Shown: positions 25,863 to 35,082 of the stretch, piece after piece
How positions within the stretch are numbered: position 1 is the stretch's first letter
Layout of the letters: the number at the start of each line of letters is the position of its first letter
Source: Larkinella arboricola
GTDB taxonomy: Bacteria > Bacteroidota > Bacteroidia > Cytophagales > Spirosomataceae
Length of the DNA: 64,000 bases
Reading direction: 5' to 3'
NCBI RefSeq assembly: GCF_003259745.1
Contig: NZ_QLMC01000002.1
Span: 732,272 to 796,271, forward strand
Notes under the pieces: generated by a model
What the model saw: the letters and a program-made list of their open reading frames with translations, nothing else
Told to the model about the DNA's origin: nothing
The model's database searches: none
Position numbers and translations under genes: made by a program

Positions 25863-28751
25863 ATGCGTTATTGGTTGCCGGTTTTTCTGCTAATTACCTT
25901 TTCAGCTGCGGCCCAGACTCTTCCTGTTCTCGATCAGAACCCGCCTTCTCTTCCGTGGTATCAGTTACGAACCCCGCATTTTCGGGTTTTATATCCGAAA
26001 GGGTTCGACCAGACCGCCCAGCAAACCGCCCGGCGTCTGGAACAGGTGTATGAACCCGTCAGTGCATCGCTGAAAAAAGAACCCCGCCGGTTGTCGGTTA
26101 TTCTACAGAATCAGACCATGCTGAGCAACGGCTTTGTGACGCTGCTGCCCCGGCGGTCGGAGTTTTTTGCAACGCCCCCGCAGGACCCTTTTCTGGCGGG
26201 TACCCTTGGCTGGCTTGATCTGCTGGCGGTGCATGAATTCCGGCACGTGGTTCAGTACGACAAGGCGTTACAGGGGCTTACCCGTACTGCATATACGTTG
26301 TTTGGAAATACGGCGTTGGCCGCCCTGACACTGGGCGTTCCCGACTGGTTCTGGGAGGGCGATGCTGTTGGTACAGAGTCGGTTTTGACGGGGGAGGGCC
26401 GGGGCCGGATTCCAAATTTTGATCTGGGGATGCGGGCCAATCTGCTGGCTGGCCGGCGGTTTAGTTACGCCAAAGCCGTCAATGGTTCCTACCGGGATAA
26501 TGTGCCCAACCATTACGTATTGGGTTACTTTATGTCTACCTATCTCAAACGAACGTACGGAGCCGATGCCTGGAGTGAGGTCCTGAATCGGTACTATCGG
26601 TTTCCGTTGTATCCGTTTTCGTTTTCCAACGGCATTAAAAAGACAACGCAGTACCGCGTTGAGGAGCTTTACCGCCGGTCCATGGCCGATGTGGAAGAAA
26701 CCTGGCGGAAACAACAGCAGGGACTTCGATTGACCGATGCGGTAACGTATCCGGTGAAGGCATCGGAGAAGGTGTTTACCAACTACCAGTATCCGCAGTA
26801 TGTTTCTGAGCACGAAGTTATTGCCGTCAAATCGGGTCTGGGCGACATCACGCAGTTTGTGCGGCTGGATCGCAACGGAAAGGAAACAAAGGTGTTCGTG
26901 CCCGGTCTGTTCAACAACCCCGAAATGCTGTCGGTGGCCGCCGGAAAAATATGCTGGACCGAATACCGGTACGATGTACGGTTTGGGCAGAAAATCGATT
27001 CCGAAATCAAACTATACGATGTTACGACCCAAAAACTTCGCCGGTTGAGCCACCACAGCCGGTATTCGGTAGCCTCACTTTCGCCCGACGGATCACGGGT
27101 GGTGGCCGTCCGGAACGACGAAGCCTACCAGACCCGGCTGGTCATTCTGGATGCGGAAACGGGGCGGGAAGTGCGGGTGCTGGACAATCCCGAGAACGAT
27201 TTTTTCGGACAGCCGCGCTGGCAGGACGACAACCGGACGCTGGTAGTCGTGACCCGCAAAAAAGCCGGGAAAACCATCCAGATCATTGATTCAGAAACCG
27301 GCGTCCGGCGCGATTTGATGCCGGTTTCGGGCCAGAACATCAGTCATCCGCAGCCCTGGAAAGGGTATGTTTTCTATAACTCGCCCCAGTCCGGCATTGA
27401 TAATATTTACGTGCTGAACACCCGGACCGGCCGGACGTATCAGGTGACCTCCCGGCCCTTGGGAGCCTACCATCCGACGGTTTCCGGTGATGGCCAGAAG
27501 CTGAGTTTTCACGATTTTCGCGCGGGCGGCTACCGCATTGCCGAGATGCCGATTGATTCATCTGCCTGGACGCCAACAGAGCAGGTCCGCGACGGTTCGG
27601 TACGGTATTTTGGGCCTTTAGTTGCTCAGGAACCGGGAGCCGCCGATGTCCGTTCGGCCCTGACCGATTCGTTGGTCGCGTCGGTTGAGTACCCCAAAAG
27701 CCGGTTCAGCCGGTTACTTCATGCCGTCAACATCTACAGCTGGGGACCGGTGGTTAGTTCCGACGGGCAGAGCGGCACCGTCGGACTGCAATCCCAGGAT
27801 TTGCTCAGTACAACCCAGCTTGGGCTGGGCGTGGGCTACAATCAGGCCGAACGGACCGTTAATTACTACGGAAATTTGAGTTATCAGGGCTGGTTTCCCA
27901 TCCTTGATGTTGGCTTTGAGCGGGGCCGTCGGTCTACATCCGTTTACGTGGATCAACGTACACCGCTCGATTCCCTGCGGAGTGATTCGTGGAATTACAA
28001 CCAGTTGACGGCCGGTTTTCGGATTCCGTTGCAGCTTACCACGTCGAAATACAACCAGAGTGCCTACGTATCCGCGTATTATAACCTGCAACAGGTGAGT
28101 GGGTATGACTTGCCAGTCCGGCCCATTACGGAAGTTGGGTTTGGCCGGGTGCTGAACGGTCTGTCGTACGGTCTATCGTATTCCCGAACGCTGAAACTGA
28201 GCAAACGGGATGTGGCTCCGCGTTGGGGGCAGACCGTTTCGGCGGTATGGCGCAACACGCCGTTTGGGGGGGCGTTACGCGGGGAGGTCTGGGCGTTGCA
28301 GGGAGGTCTGTATCTGCCCGGTGTTGGCAAACATCATTCCCTGCGGCTACGGGCGGGGTATCAGGAGCAGATGCGCGGCACATATCGGTTTGCGGCCGCC
28401 GTGTTTTTTCCGCGCGGTCAATCCTACGTCAGCCACGACCAGTTGATGACCACCAGCGCCGAATACCGTCTGCCGTTGCTCAATCCGCACTGGTCAATCG
28501 GTCGCTGGCTCTACATTCAACGGGTGAAAGCCGCCGGTTTTTACGATTTTGCCTGGGGAGAAAGCCGCTCCCGAACGCCGGGAACATTGGCTGCTTATGG
28601 CGATCAATATTACACCACGGGGCTGGATCTATCGTTTGTATTCAACGTGCTGCGACTCCGCACACCCCTCGAAGCGGGCGTCCGGACGATTTACAATCTG
28701 AAATCCGGCGAAGTGATGGTGCAGCCGCTGGTGATCGGAATTGGGATTTAA
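25863..28751 (+). CDS. Exported HExxH metallopeptidase-like / TolB-propeller / barrel protein
   Basis: 962 residues with a signal peptide (residues 1-18, ending AAAQ). The N-terminal domain has LLAVHEFRHVVQYD (His124, Glu125, His128), with VPDWFWEGDAV (Glu165) placing the third zinc ligand 37 residues on, the layout of MA-clan gluzincins of the peptidase-MA-like group. Residues about 280-570 contain propeller repeats with TolB/WD-type motifs (SLSPDGSRVVAV, YHPTVSGDGQKLSF). The last 350 residues are strand-rich and end in a barrel-like GEVMVQPLVIGIGI, suggesting an outer-membrane anchor. Proteolysis is inferred from motifs only; the family is commonly annotated merely as TolB-like. Confidence 0.8.
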   Translation: MRYWLPVFLLITFSAAAQTLPVLDQNPPSLPWYQLRTPHFRVLYPKGFDQTAQQTARRLEQVYEPVSASLKKEPRRLSVILQNQTMLSNGFVTLLPRRSEFFATPPQDPFLAGTLGWLDLLAVHEFRHVVQYDKALQGLTRTAYTLFGNTALAALTLGVPDWFWEGDAVGTESVLTGEGRGRIPNFDLGMRANLLAGRRFSYAKAVNGSYRDNVPNHYVLGYFMSTYLKRTYGADAWSEVLNRYYRFPLYPFSFSNGIKKTTQYRVEELYRRSMADVEETWRKQQQGLRLTDAVTYPVKASEKVFTNYQYPQYVSEHEVIAVKSGLGDITQFVRLDRNGKETKVFVPGLFNNPEMLSVAAGKICWTEYRYDVRFGQKIDSEIKLYDVTTQKLRRLSHHSRYSVASLSPDGSRVVAVRNDEAYQTRLVILDAETGREVRVLDNPENDFFGQPRWQDDNRTLVVVTRKKAGKTIQIIDSETGVRRDLMPVSGQNISHPQPWKGYVFYNSPQSGIDNIYVLNTRTGRTYQVTSRPLGAYHPTVSGDGQKLSFHDFRAGGYRIAEMPIDSSAWTPTEQVRDGSVRYFGPLVAQEPGAADVRSALTDSLVASVEYPKSRFSRLLHAVNIYSWGPVVSSDGQSGTVGLQSQDLLSTTQLGLGVGYNQAERTVNYYGNLSYQGWFPILDVGFERGRRSTSVYVDQRTPLDSLRSDSWNYNQLTAGFRIPLQLTTSKYNQSAYVSAYYNLQQVSGYDLPVRPITEVGFGRVLNGLSYGLSYSRTLKLSKRDVAPRWGQTVSAVWRNTPFGGALRGEVWALQGGLYLPGVGKHHSLRLRAGYQEQMRGTYRFAAAVFFPRGQSYVSHDQLMTTSAEYRLPLLNPHWSIGRWLYIQRVKAAGFYDFAWGESRSRTPGTLAAYGDQYYTTGLDLSFVFNVLRLRTPLEAGVRTIYNLKSGEVMVQPLVIGIGI

Positions 28752-28762
28752 AGAGATCAAAA

Positions 28763-28788
28763 AAGCCCCCGGCCTGAACCGGGGGCTT
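28763..28788 (-). terminator. Intrinsic terminator of folD
   Basis: AAGCCCCCGG (28763-28772) pairs with CCGGGGGCTT (28779-28788) around a 6-nt loop. Read on the minus strand, the stem is followed by a run of T residues, placing it 70 bp beyond the folD stop. The strong stem could also stop transcription arriving from the plus-strand gene that ends at 28751. Confidence 0.85.
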
Positions 28789-28857
28789 CTCAATACCGTC
28801 AATCTTTAGCATTTCCTGCCTGAAACCCGGGTTGGTGTAACCGTTCGCTGGAGTCGG

Positions 28858-29739
28858 TTATGGATAGACTTCTTTCCGGGCCGCCTTCAGGGTATTCTGC
28901 ATCAGCGAGCAAATGGTCATCAGGCCCACTCCACCCGGTACGGGCGTGATGAAGCTGGTTTTGGGGGCAACCTCGTCAAATTTTACATCACCTTTCAGCG
29001 AAAAGCCGCTTTTCTTGGTGGCATCCGGTACGCGTTCCAGACCGACGTCGATCACCACGGCCCCTTCTTTCACCATATCGGCGGTGATAAATTCCGGACG
29101 ACCGAGGGCGGCAATCAGAATATCGGCGGATTGGCAGATTTCGGCCAGATTTTGCGTGCGGCTGTGCGTCAGCGTAACGGTGCAGTTCCCGGGGTTGGTG
29201 TTGCGCTGCATCAGAATGCTCATCGGCAGCCCCACAATCTGGCTGCGGCCCACCACCACGCAATGCTTGCCCGCCGTTTCGATCTCATACCGTTTCAGCA
29301 TTTCCAGTATGCCCTGTGGTGTTGCCGAAATGTAGGCCGGTAAGCCCTTGGCCATCCGGCCAATGTTGATCGGGTGAAAACCGTCTACGTCCTTAGCCGG
29401 GTCGATAGTTTCCATGACCTTATCGGCGGAGACGTGCGCGGGCAGAGGTAACTGGACAATCAGGCCGTCCATGTCAGGATTTGCGTTTACGTCCCGAACG
29501 GCATTGATCAATTCTTCTTCCGACACCGAATCGTCGAACCGGATGAGCGTCGATTTCATGCCGATTTCTTCGCAGCTTTTCATTTTGCTGGCTACGTACG
29601 TTTCGCTGCGTCCGGCGGTGCCGACCAGAATGGCGACCAGGTGCGGAATCTTGCCGCCTTGTGCTTTAATATCGGCTACTTCAGCCGCGAGTTCCTGTTT
29701 GATTTGCTGGGAGAGGACTTTGCCGTCAAGGAGTTGCAT
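28858..29739 (-). CDS. folD: Bifunctional methylenetetrahydrofolate dehydrogenase/cyclohydrolase
   Basis: 293 residues, normal FolD length. [16 protein letters not shown] carries the catalytic Tyr and Lys, [11 protein letters not shown] the folate-site motif and [16 protein letters not shown] the NADP-binding segment. [14 protein letters not shown] and [10 protein letters not shown] complete the family signature; the last normally reads PGGVGPMT, so the Pro to Leu change is unusual to me. It interconverts methylene- and formyl-tetrahydrofolate in the cytoplasm. It stands alone, with its own terminator downstream. Confidence 0.95.
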   Translation of the reverse strand: MQLLDGKVLSQQIKQELAAEVADIKAQGGKIPHLVAILVGTAGRSETYVASKMKSCEEIGMKSTLIRFDDSVSEEELINAVRDVNANPDMDGLIVQLPLPAHVSADKVMETIDPAKDVDGFHPINIGRMAKGLPAYISATPQGILEMLKRYEIETAGKHCVVVGRSQIVGLPMSILMQRNTNPGNCTVTLTHSRTQNLAEICQSADILIAALGRPEFITADMVKEGAVVIDVGLERVPDATKKSGFSLKGDVKFDEVAPKTSFITPVPGGVGLMTICSLMQNTLKAARKEVYP

Positions 29740-29898
29740 GCGTCGAATGAATAAAAACGCAAAGGTAGCGGTTTTGTCCGGACCTGATACGGGTTTGCCT
29801 ATTATTTGGAATCAGACTGGCTTTTTACCCAAAAATTCACTATACTTGTAAAAACCGCATTGTATCCCTCGATTTTTTAGTCCCGGAATTACTCTTTA

Positions 29899-30267
29899 AT
29901 GAAGTTTCATCGGTCCATATTTTCATTTCTCTGTCTCCTGCTGATCGGGTGGGCGCTTGGCTATTGGGCCGGGTCGTCGGCCGGTATTGACAGAAGGACG
30001 GAACTGAAAGTGGCCACCATCGGAGCTTCCCCGGAGCGGGACCGGCTGGATCATCTGACCGACGAGTTTACCCACTCTACCGTACACGAAGCCATCGTTA
30101 CCCCGGTGGTTTCGCACCAGGTTCCGCCGTCTTTTTTCGCCATTATTCCTGCAATCTGGGTACTGATTCGCGAACCCCGGCTGATGAGCCAGCCCAGCAC
30201 ACCGTACTATTTCTTTGCGTATTTCCGGCGGTTGTTTGGCCATCAGATCGCTATTAACGCTCCCTGA
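29899..30267 (+). CDS. Small membrane-anchored protein of unknown function
   Basis: 122 residues. Residues 5-28 are a hydrophobic segment with Gly/Ala (LLLIGWALGYWAGSSAG), either a signal anchor or a signal peptide, and a second hydrophobic stretch (SFFAIIPAIWVLI) is present near residue 98. I do not recognise a family. It is divergent from folD, with 159 bp between the starts. A GGGGTT/AACCCC mini-hairpin follows the stop at about 30281. Its coding status is moderately certain from length and amino-acid composition. Confidence 0.5.
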   Translation: MKFHRSIFSFLCLLLIGWALGYWAGSSAGIDRRTELKVATIGASPERDRLDHLTDEFTHSTVHEAIVTPVVSHQVPPSFFAIIPAIWVLIREPRLMSQPSTPYYFFAYFRRLFGHQIAINAP

Positions 30268-30343
30268 AGCGGGCAAAAGCCGGGGTTTGAACCCCATTCT
30301 CCTTTAATTACCGAAAGCCGTCACCTTCAGGACGGTTAAGTAA

Positions 30344-30412
30344 GACTCACCGGATGCAGATTGAGTACGGGCGCCCTTGGCGGCCCGGCGAACTGAACCC
30401 GACAGGTGAGTT
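30344..30412 (+). other. Possible structured RNA leader upstream of the YitT gene
   Basis: In the 201-bp gap before the YitT-family gene, GACTCACC (30344-30351) pairs with GGTGAGTT (30405-30412), including one G-U pair. They enclose 53 nt that contain a GC-rich hairpin, GGGCGCC (30069 within the window is not involved; the arm is 30369-30375) paired through GGC (30379-30381) and GCCC (30383-30386) with one bulged G. The closing stem ends 56 nt before the ATG. I could not match it to a riboswitch, SRP, tmRNA or RNase P consensus, so it remains an unassigned candidate. Confidence 0.3.
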
Positions 30413-30468
30413 ATATCCTTATTTAATTTATTCAAAGCCATCTACTTGTCCACAAACCACACACAATC

Positions 30469-31359
30469 ATGGTAAAAAAACGCATACAAAGAGCGAAGAA
30501 TTCGGCTGTTTACCGGGAAATAAAAGAAGCATTCTTTATCATTATAGGCGTCCTCTGCGCGGGCATGGGCCTGAAAGGGTTTCTGTTGCCCAATGATTTT
30601 CTGGACGGGGGCGTCATCGGGATTTCGCTGCTGCTCCAGTTAAAAACCGGTATTGATCTGGCCATTCTGGTCGTTGTCGTCAACATTCCGTTTATCTGGA
30701 TGGGTTTCCGGCAGGTTTCCTGGACGTTTGCGCTTAAAACCGCTGCGGGAATCGGCCTGCTGGCCCTCTGTCTGGCGTTTATTCCGTATCCGATGGTAAC
30801 GACCGACAAGCTGTTGATTGCCGTTTTCGGCGGATTTTTTCTCGGCGCCGGTATCGGGCTCGCCATGCGGGGGGGCGGGGTGCTCGATGGCACCGAGGTA
30901 CTGGCTATTTACATTAGCCGCCGGTCGTTTTTGTCGGTAGGTGATGTGATTATGGTTATCAACCTCCTGATTTTTGGTTCGGCGGCCATTTTTATCAACG
31001 TCGAAACGGCTTTATACGCCATGCTGACTTACCTCTCCGCGTCGAAAACCGTTGATTTTATCATACACGGTATTGAGGAATACATTGCCGTCATGATCGT
31101 TTCCGACCGGCACGAGGAAGTGCGGCAACTCATTACGGAAGAATTAGCAAGGGGAGTAACCGTTCTGAAAGGGGAGAAGGGCTTCGGAAAACGCGGGATG
31201 CGCGAGAACGACATCAACATTCTCTATGCCGTGGTAACCCGTCTGGAGATTACCCGCCTAAAAGATAAAATCAGCGAGGTGGATGAAAAAGCCTTTTTGA
31301 TTGAGCACAGTATCGCCGATGTGAAGGGCGGTATGATCAAACACCGTCCGTTGCATTAG
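30469..31359 (+). CDS. YitT-family membrane protein
   Basis: 296 residues. Five to six hydrophobic segments between about 20 and 200 contain GFLLPNDFLDGGVIGISLLL and the glycine-rich GGGVLDGTEVLAIYI repeat typical of the YitT/DUF161 pair. The C-terminal soluble part (about 210-290; GVTVLKGEKGFGKRGMRENDINILYAVV) is the DUF2179 domain. The function is not established; these are inner-membrane proteins proposed to transport or sense something. The 3' end overlaps the convergent sirtuin gene by 23 bp. The long leader may carry a structured RNA. Confidence 0.9.
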   Translation: MVKKRIQRAKNSAVYREIKEAFFIIIGVLCAGMGLKGFLLPNDFLDGGVIGISLLLQLKTGIDLAILVVVVNIPFIWMGFRQVSWTFALKTAAGIGLLALCLAFIPYPMVTTDKLLIAVFGGFFLGAGIGLAMRGGGVLDGTEVLAIYISRRSFLSVGDVIMVINLLIFGSAAIFINVETALYAMLTYLSASKTVDFIIHGIEEYIAVMIVSDRHEEVRQLITEELARGVTVLKGEKGFGKRGMRENDINILYAVVTRLEITRLKDKISEVDEKAFLIEHSIADVKGGMIKHRPLH

Positions 31360-32041
31360 CCGCAATCAATTGTTCCGCCAGCCGCGACAAACCGGTTGTG
31401 GCTGGCTCCGGAATAAAAGTCAGGTTTTTACGCGGGCGAATATCCGGAACGTTCGGATCGACGACGTAGATAGGAATGCCGGGCCGCGCAAAATCAATCA
31501 GTCCGGCCGCCGGATACACCACCATCGAGGTGCCGACGATGATCAGAATATCGGCCTGCTGGACAATTTCAACGGCGGAATCCATCATCGGTACGGCTTC
31601 TCCAAACCAGACAATATGCGGGCGGAGCTGCGAACCTTTTTCGCAGTGATCGCCCTTTTTTAGTTCCCACCCCGCAATGTCGTACACGAGCCTGGGGTCG
31701 CGGGTGCTGCGCGATTTAAACAGTTCGCCGTGCAGGTGAATCACCTTCGCTGATCCGGCTTTTTCGTGCAGGTTATCCACGTTCTGGGTAACAATAGTGA
31801 CATCGAAATACGGCTCCAGCTGCTTCAGAGCCCGGTGTCCGGCGTTGGGTTGAGCGTCAAGTGCCTGTTTGCGTCGCTGGTTGTAAAACTCCAGCACCAG
31901 GTCCGGATTGCGGACCCAGGCTTCGGGCGTAGCGACATCTTCAACCTTGTAATTTTCCCACAAACCGTTGGAGTCCCGAAACGTTCGTAACCCACTTTCC
32001 GCACTGATGCCTGCACCGGACAAAACGACTACTTTTTTCAT
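31337..32041 (-). CDS. cobB: Sirtuin-family NAD-dependent protein deacylase
   Basis: 234 residues. VVVLSGAGISAESGLRTFRD binds NAD, IVTQNVDNLHEKAG is the second NAD motif and VIHLHGEL carries the catalytic His. FYNQRRKQ supplies the Tyr-x-x-Arg pair that marks class III desuccinylase/deacetylases such as CobB. The zinc module is degenerate: between the catalytic His and HIVWFGE there is a single Cys (GDHCEKG) instead of four, so structural zinc is probably absent. It removes acyl groups from lysines in the cytoplasm. It lies behind the topA terminator, so it has its own transcript. Confidence 0.92.
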   Translation of the reverse strand: MKKVVVLSGAGISAESGLRTFRDSNGLWENYKVEDVATPEAWVRNPDLVLEFYNQRRKQALDAQPNAGHRALKQLEPYFDVTIVTQNVDNLHEKAGSAKVIHLHGELFKSRSTRDPRLVYDIAGWELKKGDHCEKGSQLRPHIVWFGEAVPMMDSAVEIVQQADILIIVGTSMVVYPAAGLIDFARPGIPIYVVDPNVPDIRPRKNLTFIPEPATTGLSRLAEQLIAANATDGV

Positions 32042-32055
32042 CTTGCTCTAATTGG

Positions 32056-32086
32056 AAAAACCACTCGCCCGGGGCGAGTGGTTTTC
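32056..32086 (-). terminator. Intrinsic terminator of topA
   Basis: AAAACCACTCGC (32057-32068) pairs with GCGAGTGGTTTT (32074-32085) around a 5-nt loop. On the minus strand the stem runs into T5, 47 bp beyond the topA stop and just before the sirtuin start. Confidence 0.88.
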
Positions 32087-32132
32087 TGTAATTCGTATAA
32101 ACGGTTTTCAAACGATAGCCTGTGCAACCCCG

Positions 32133-34700
32133 TTACTTCTTCTTGGCAACGGTTTTTTTGGCAGGTGTCTTCTTGGCCGCTACGGGGCTGGCTGCGTCTG
32201 CTTTGGTTGCCTTCCGGGCTTTGGGTTTTTCTTCCGGGCCGGTATCACCCGCCAGTTTCAGGCAATCTTCCAGTGTGAGCGAAGCCGGTTCCACATCTTT
32301 CGGGATTTTGACATTCCGTTTGCCGATGGAGATATAGGGGCCATACATACCGTTGACCACTTTCACCGTCGAATTTTCGGGAAACTCCTTGATGTATTTA
32401 TTGCTTTCGGCCTGCCGCTTCTGCTGAATCAGTTCGATGGCCCGTTCCGGAGTCAGGCTACCGGGCGTCACGCCTTTGGGCAGTGAAATATATTTATCGT
32501 CGTGCTTGATGTACGGACCAAAACGGCCTTTGCCGGTCGTGATCAGTTTGCCTTCAAATTCGCCAATGGATTCGTTGATGTTTTCGACCCGTTTCTGCTG
32601 AATCAGTTCGATGGCCCGTTCTGCCGTCACGGTATAGGGGTCATCATCTTTCGTCAGCGAAACGTATTTATCGTCGTGTTTGACGTACGGGCCGAATTTT
32701 CCGATCCCGATCACCATCGGTTTGTCTTCAAAAAAGCCGACTTCGCGCGGCAGCGAAAACAGATCAAGGGCTTCTTCCAGCGTGATGGTTTCGATCAACT
32801 GACCTTTTTTCAGGTTGGCAAACAACGGTTTATCTTCGTCCGTAGCTTCTCCGATCTGCACGTAGGCGCCGTAGCGCCCCAGCCGGGCGGAAACTTTCTT
32901 GCCCGAACGCGGATCGAGGCCCAGTTCGCGGATGCCCGGTTTCGATCCCGTCAGAGCCGCGCCCTGTACGGTTTCGACGTTGCGGTGGAAGTCGCCGTAG
33001 AAGTTTTTAATCATGTCCTGCCAGCCCATTTTGCCGCTGGCAATCTCGTCAAACTCTTTTTCGACGTTCGCCGTAAATTTATAATCAACGATGCCTTCGA
33101 AGTATTCAACCAGGAAGTCGTTGACTACCAGCCCCATGTTGGTCGGGAAGAGCTTGGCCTTCTCCGAACCGTAGTTCTCCTTGCCGGTTTTTTCCTGAAT
33201 ATCTCCTTTTTTGAGGGTCAACTCCTTGAATTCCCGTTCTTTGCCCGGGCGGTCTTCCTTAACGACGTACTGCCGTTTGATGATTGTCGATATGGTCGGC
33301 GCGTAGGTGGACGGACGGCCAATGCCCATTTCTTCCAGTTTCTTCACCAGACTGGCTTCCGTGTATCGCGGGGCCGGGCGGCTGAACTTCTGGGTGGCTT
33401 TCATCTGATCCATATTGAGCACCTGACCAATGGACAGTGGGGGCAACATACCCTTGCTCTCTTCGTCCTCGTCGTCGGTCGATTCCAGATAGACCTTCAG
33501 AAAACCGTCGAATTTAATGACCTCACCTTGGGCGATCAGTTCCTCCGAAGCGGTCGAAATACCGATGGTAGCCGTGGTCCGTTCCAGTTGCGCGTCGGCC
33601 ATCTGCGAGGCAATCGAGCGTTTCCAGATCAGGTCGTACAGCCGTTGTTCGTTGCGGTCGGACCCGGCGGCTTTCACCGAAAAATCCGTAGGCCGGATGG
33701 CTTCGTGGGCTTCCTGTGCCGATTCCGACTTGGTTTTGTACTGCCGGGTATGCACGTATTTTTCGCCAAACTCACTCGTGATGGCGCGTTTCGCTTTCTC
33801 GATGGCTTCCTGCGAGAGGTTGGTCGAGTCGGTCCGCATATACGAAATCTTACCGCTTTCGTACAGTTTCTGGGCCAGCGTCATGGTTTGCGACACCGAG
33901 AACGACAGCTTGCGGGAAGCTTCCTGTTGCAGCGTCGAGGTCGTAAACGGTGGGGCCGGGGATTTCTTGGCGGGCCGGGTTTCCAGATTTTTAATGGAGA
34001 AAACGGCTTCCCGGCACTTTTCCAGAAACGCCCGGGCTTCCTCCAGGGTGGCGAAGCTTTTGGGCAATTCGGCATTCAGCACCCGGCCGTTATCGACCAG
34101 AAACTGGGCCGTCACCTTGTAGCTGGACTTGGTGTTGTGGTTGTCTACCTCACGTTCACGTTCCACAATGAGCCGAACAGCCACCGACTGAACGCGACCC
34201 GCCGACAGCGCCATGGAGCTGCCCGATTTTATTTTGCGCCATAAAACCGGCGACAGCTCGAAACCCACCAGCCGGTCGAGAACACGCCGGGCCTGCTGCG
34301 CATTTACCAGGTCGATGTCGATCCGGCGGGGCGACTGGATGGCGTTCTGAATGGCGTTCTTGGTGATTTCGTGAAAGACAATCCGTTTGGTATCTTCTTT
34401 CAGACCCAGCGCTTCTTTGAGGTGCCACGAAATGGCTTCGCCTTCACGGTCGTCGTCCGTTGCCAGCCAGATTTCTTCGGCTTCCTTGGCTAATTTCTTC
34501 AATTCGCTGATAACCTGACGTTTGTCAGGAGAGACTTCGTAGACGGGTCGAAAGCCATTGGGGATGTCAATCGCCATATCATCTTTGGGTAAATCCCGAA
34601 CGTGACCGTAACTGGATTTCACCACGAAATCTTTACCCAGATACCCTTCAATGGTCCTCGCCTTCGCGGGTGATTCCACGATAACCAGGTTTTTTGACAT
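32133..34700 (-). CDS. topA: DNA topoisomerase I (type IA)
   Basis: 855 residues. Residues 1-120 form the TOPRIM domain (LVIVESPAKARTIEGYLG and ATDDDREGEAISWHL with the metal-binding acids). GKISYMRTDSTNLS contains the catalytic Tyr, and RRVLDRLVGFELSPVLW belongs to the conserved core. Instead of Cys4 zinc fingers, the C-terminus has several repeats around GKFGPYVKHDDKYVSL and a Lys/Ala-rich tail (KKTPAKKTVAKKK) for DNA contact. It relaxes negative supercoils. The ATG at 34700 is preceded by a good promoter candidate. Confidence 0.97.
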   Translation of the reverse strand: MSKNLVIVESPAKARTIEGYLGKDFVVKSSYGHVRDLPKDDMAIDIPNGFRPVYEVSPDKRQVISELKKLAKEAEEIWLATDDDREGEAISWHLKEALGLKEDTKRIVFHEITKNAIQNAIQSPRRIDIDLVNAQQARRVLDRLVGFELSPVLWRKIKSGSSMALSAGRVQSVAVRLIVEREREVDNHNTKSSYKVTAQFLVDNGRVLNAELPKSFATLEEARAFLEKCREAVFSIKNLETRPAKKSPAPPFTTSTLQQEASRKLSFSVSQTMTLAQKLYESGKISYMRTDSTNLSQEAIEKAKRAITSEFGEKYVHTRQYKTKSESAQEAHEAIRPTDFSVKAAGSDRNEQRLYDLIWKRSIASQMADAQLERTTATIGISTASEELIAQGEVIKFDGFLKVYLESTDDEDEESKGMLPPLSIGQVLNMDQMKATQKFSRPAPRYTEASLVKKLEEMGIGRPSTYAPTISTIIKRQYVVKEDRPGKEREFKELTLKKGDIQEKTGKENYGSEKAKLFPTNMGLVVNDFLVEYFEGIVDYKFTANVEKEFDEIASGKMGWQDMIKNFYGDFHRNVETVQGAALTGSKPGIRELGLDPRSGKKVSARLGRYGAYVQIGEATDEDKPLFANLKKGQLIETITLEEALDLFSLPREVGFFEDKPMVIGIGKFGPYVKHDDKYVSLTKDDDPYTVTAERAIELIQQKRVENINESIGEFEGKLITTGKGRFGPYIKHDDKYISLPKGVTPGSLTPERAIELIQQKRQAESNKYIKEFPENSTVKVVNGMYGPYISIGKRNVKIPKDVEPASLTLEDCLKLAGDTGPEEKPKARKATKADAASPVAAKKTPAKKTVAKKK

Positions 34701-34756
34701 ATGAATTCAGGTTGAATGTTAAAACTGCGCCGACAATCGGCTTCCACGTCTCGTGC

Positions 34757-34789
34757 CAAATATAGAAGCAAAAGACATAATACTTACAA
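34757..34789 (-). promoter_or_regulatory. Candidate topA promoter
   Basis: On the minus strand TTG (34789-34787) is followed after 22 bp by TATATTTG (34764-34757), a match to the Bacteroidota -33/-7 pattern TTG-N17-23-TAnnTTTG. The -7 box is 56 bp before the topA ATG. Confidence 0.55.
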
Positions 34790-35074
34790 ATCGAGCGGAG
34801 GGAATACGGATTACGGCGGGCAGTGCTTATGGTATGATAACTATTTTTCGGCGGCAAACGTTCCGAAAAAAACGGTATTATATGACCGAAGCCTAATCTT
34901 TGAGTTTCAGGAGTGATTGGCTTTTTCTGCGGCAAAAGCGGACGCGGGCCGGATGCTAATTTGTCGGGCCCGATCGCGGCTGGTGTTTCGGGGAAAAATT
35001 CCGTCAGAATATTCATAACGTTTACAAATTATCGCGAAAATGCCGGCTCATTTTATTTTAGAATGAAAATCACC

Positions 35075-35082
35075 TAATTTTG
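35075..35082 (+). promoter_or_regulatory. TAnnTTTG -7 element upstream of the aconitase gene
   Basis: TAATTTTG matches the Bacteroidota -7 consensus and lies 88 bp before the aconitase ATG. No clear -33 TTG is present at the usual distance. Confidence 0.4.

Noticed and set aside
30275-30300. GGGGTTTGAACCCC resembling a tRNA T-arm on either strand
   Set aside because: The loop and stem register do not fit a 5-bp stem with 7-nt loop, and no acceptor, D or anticodon arm is found next to it.
34648-35016. 122-codon open frame on the minus strand between topA and the aconitase gene
   Set aside because: It overlaps the topA start codon in another frame, contains the topA promoter candidate, and its composition (many Pro, Arg, Tyr, Cys in patches) is not that of a protein; treated as chance.
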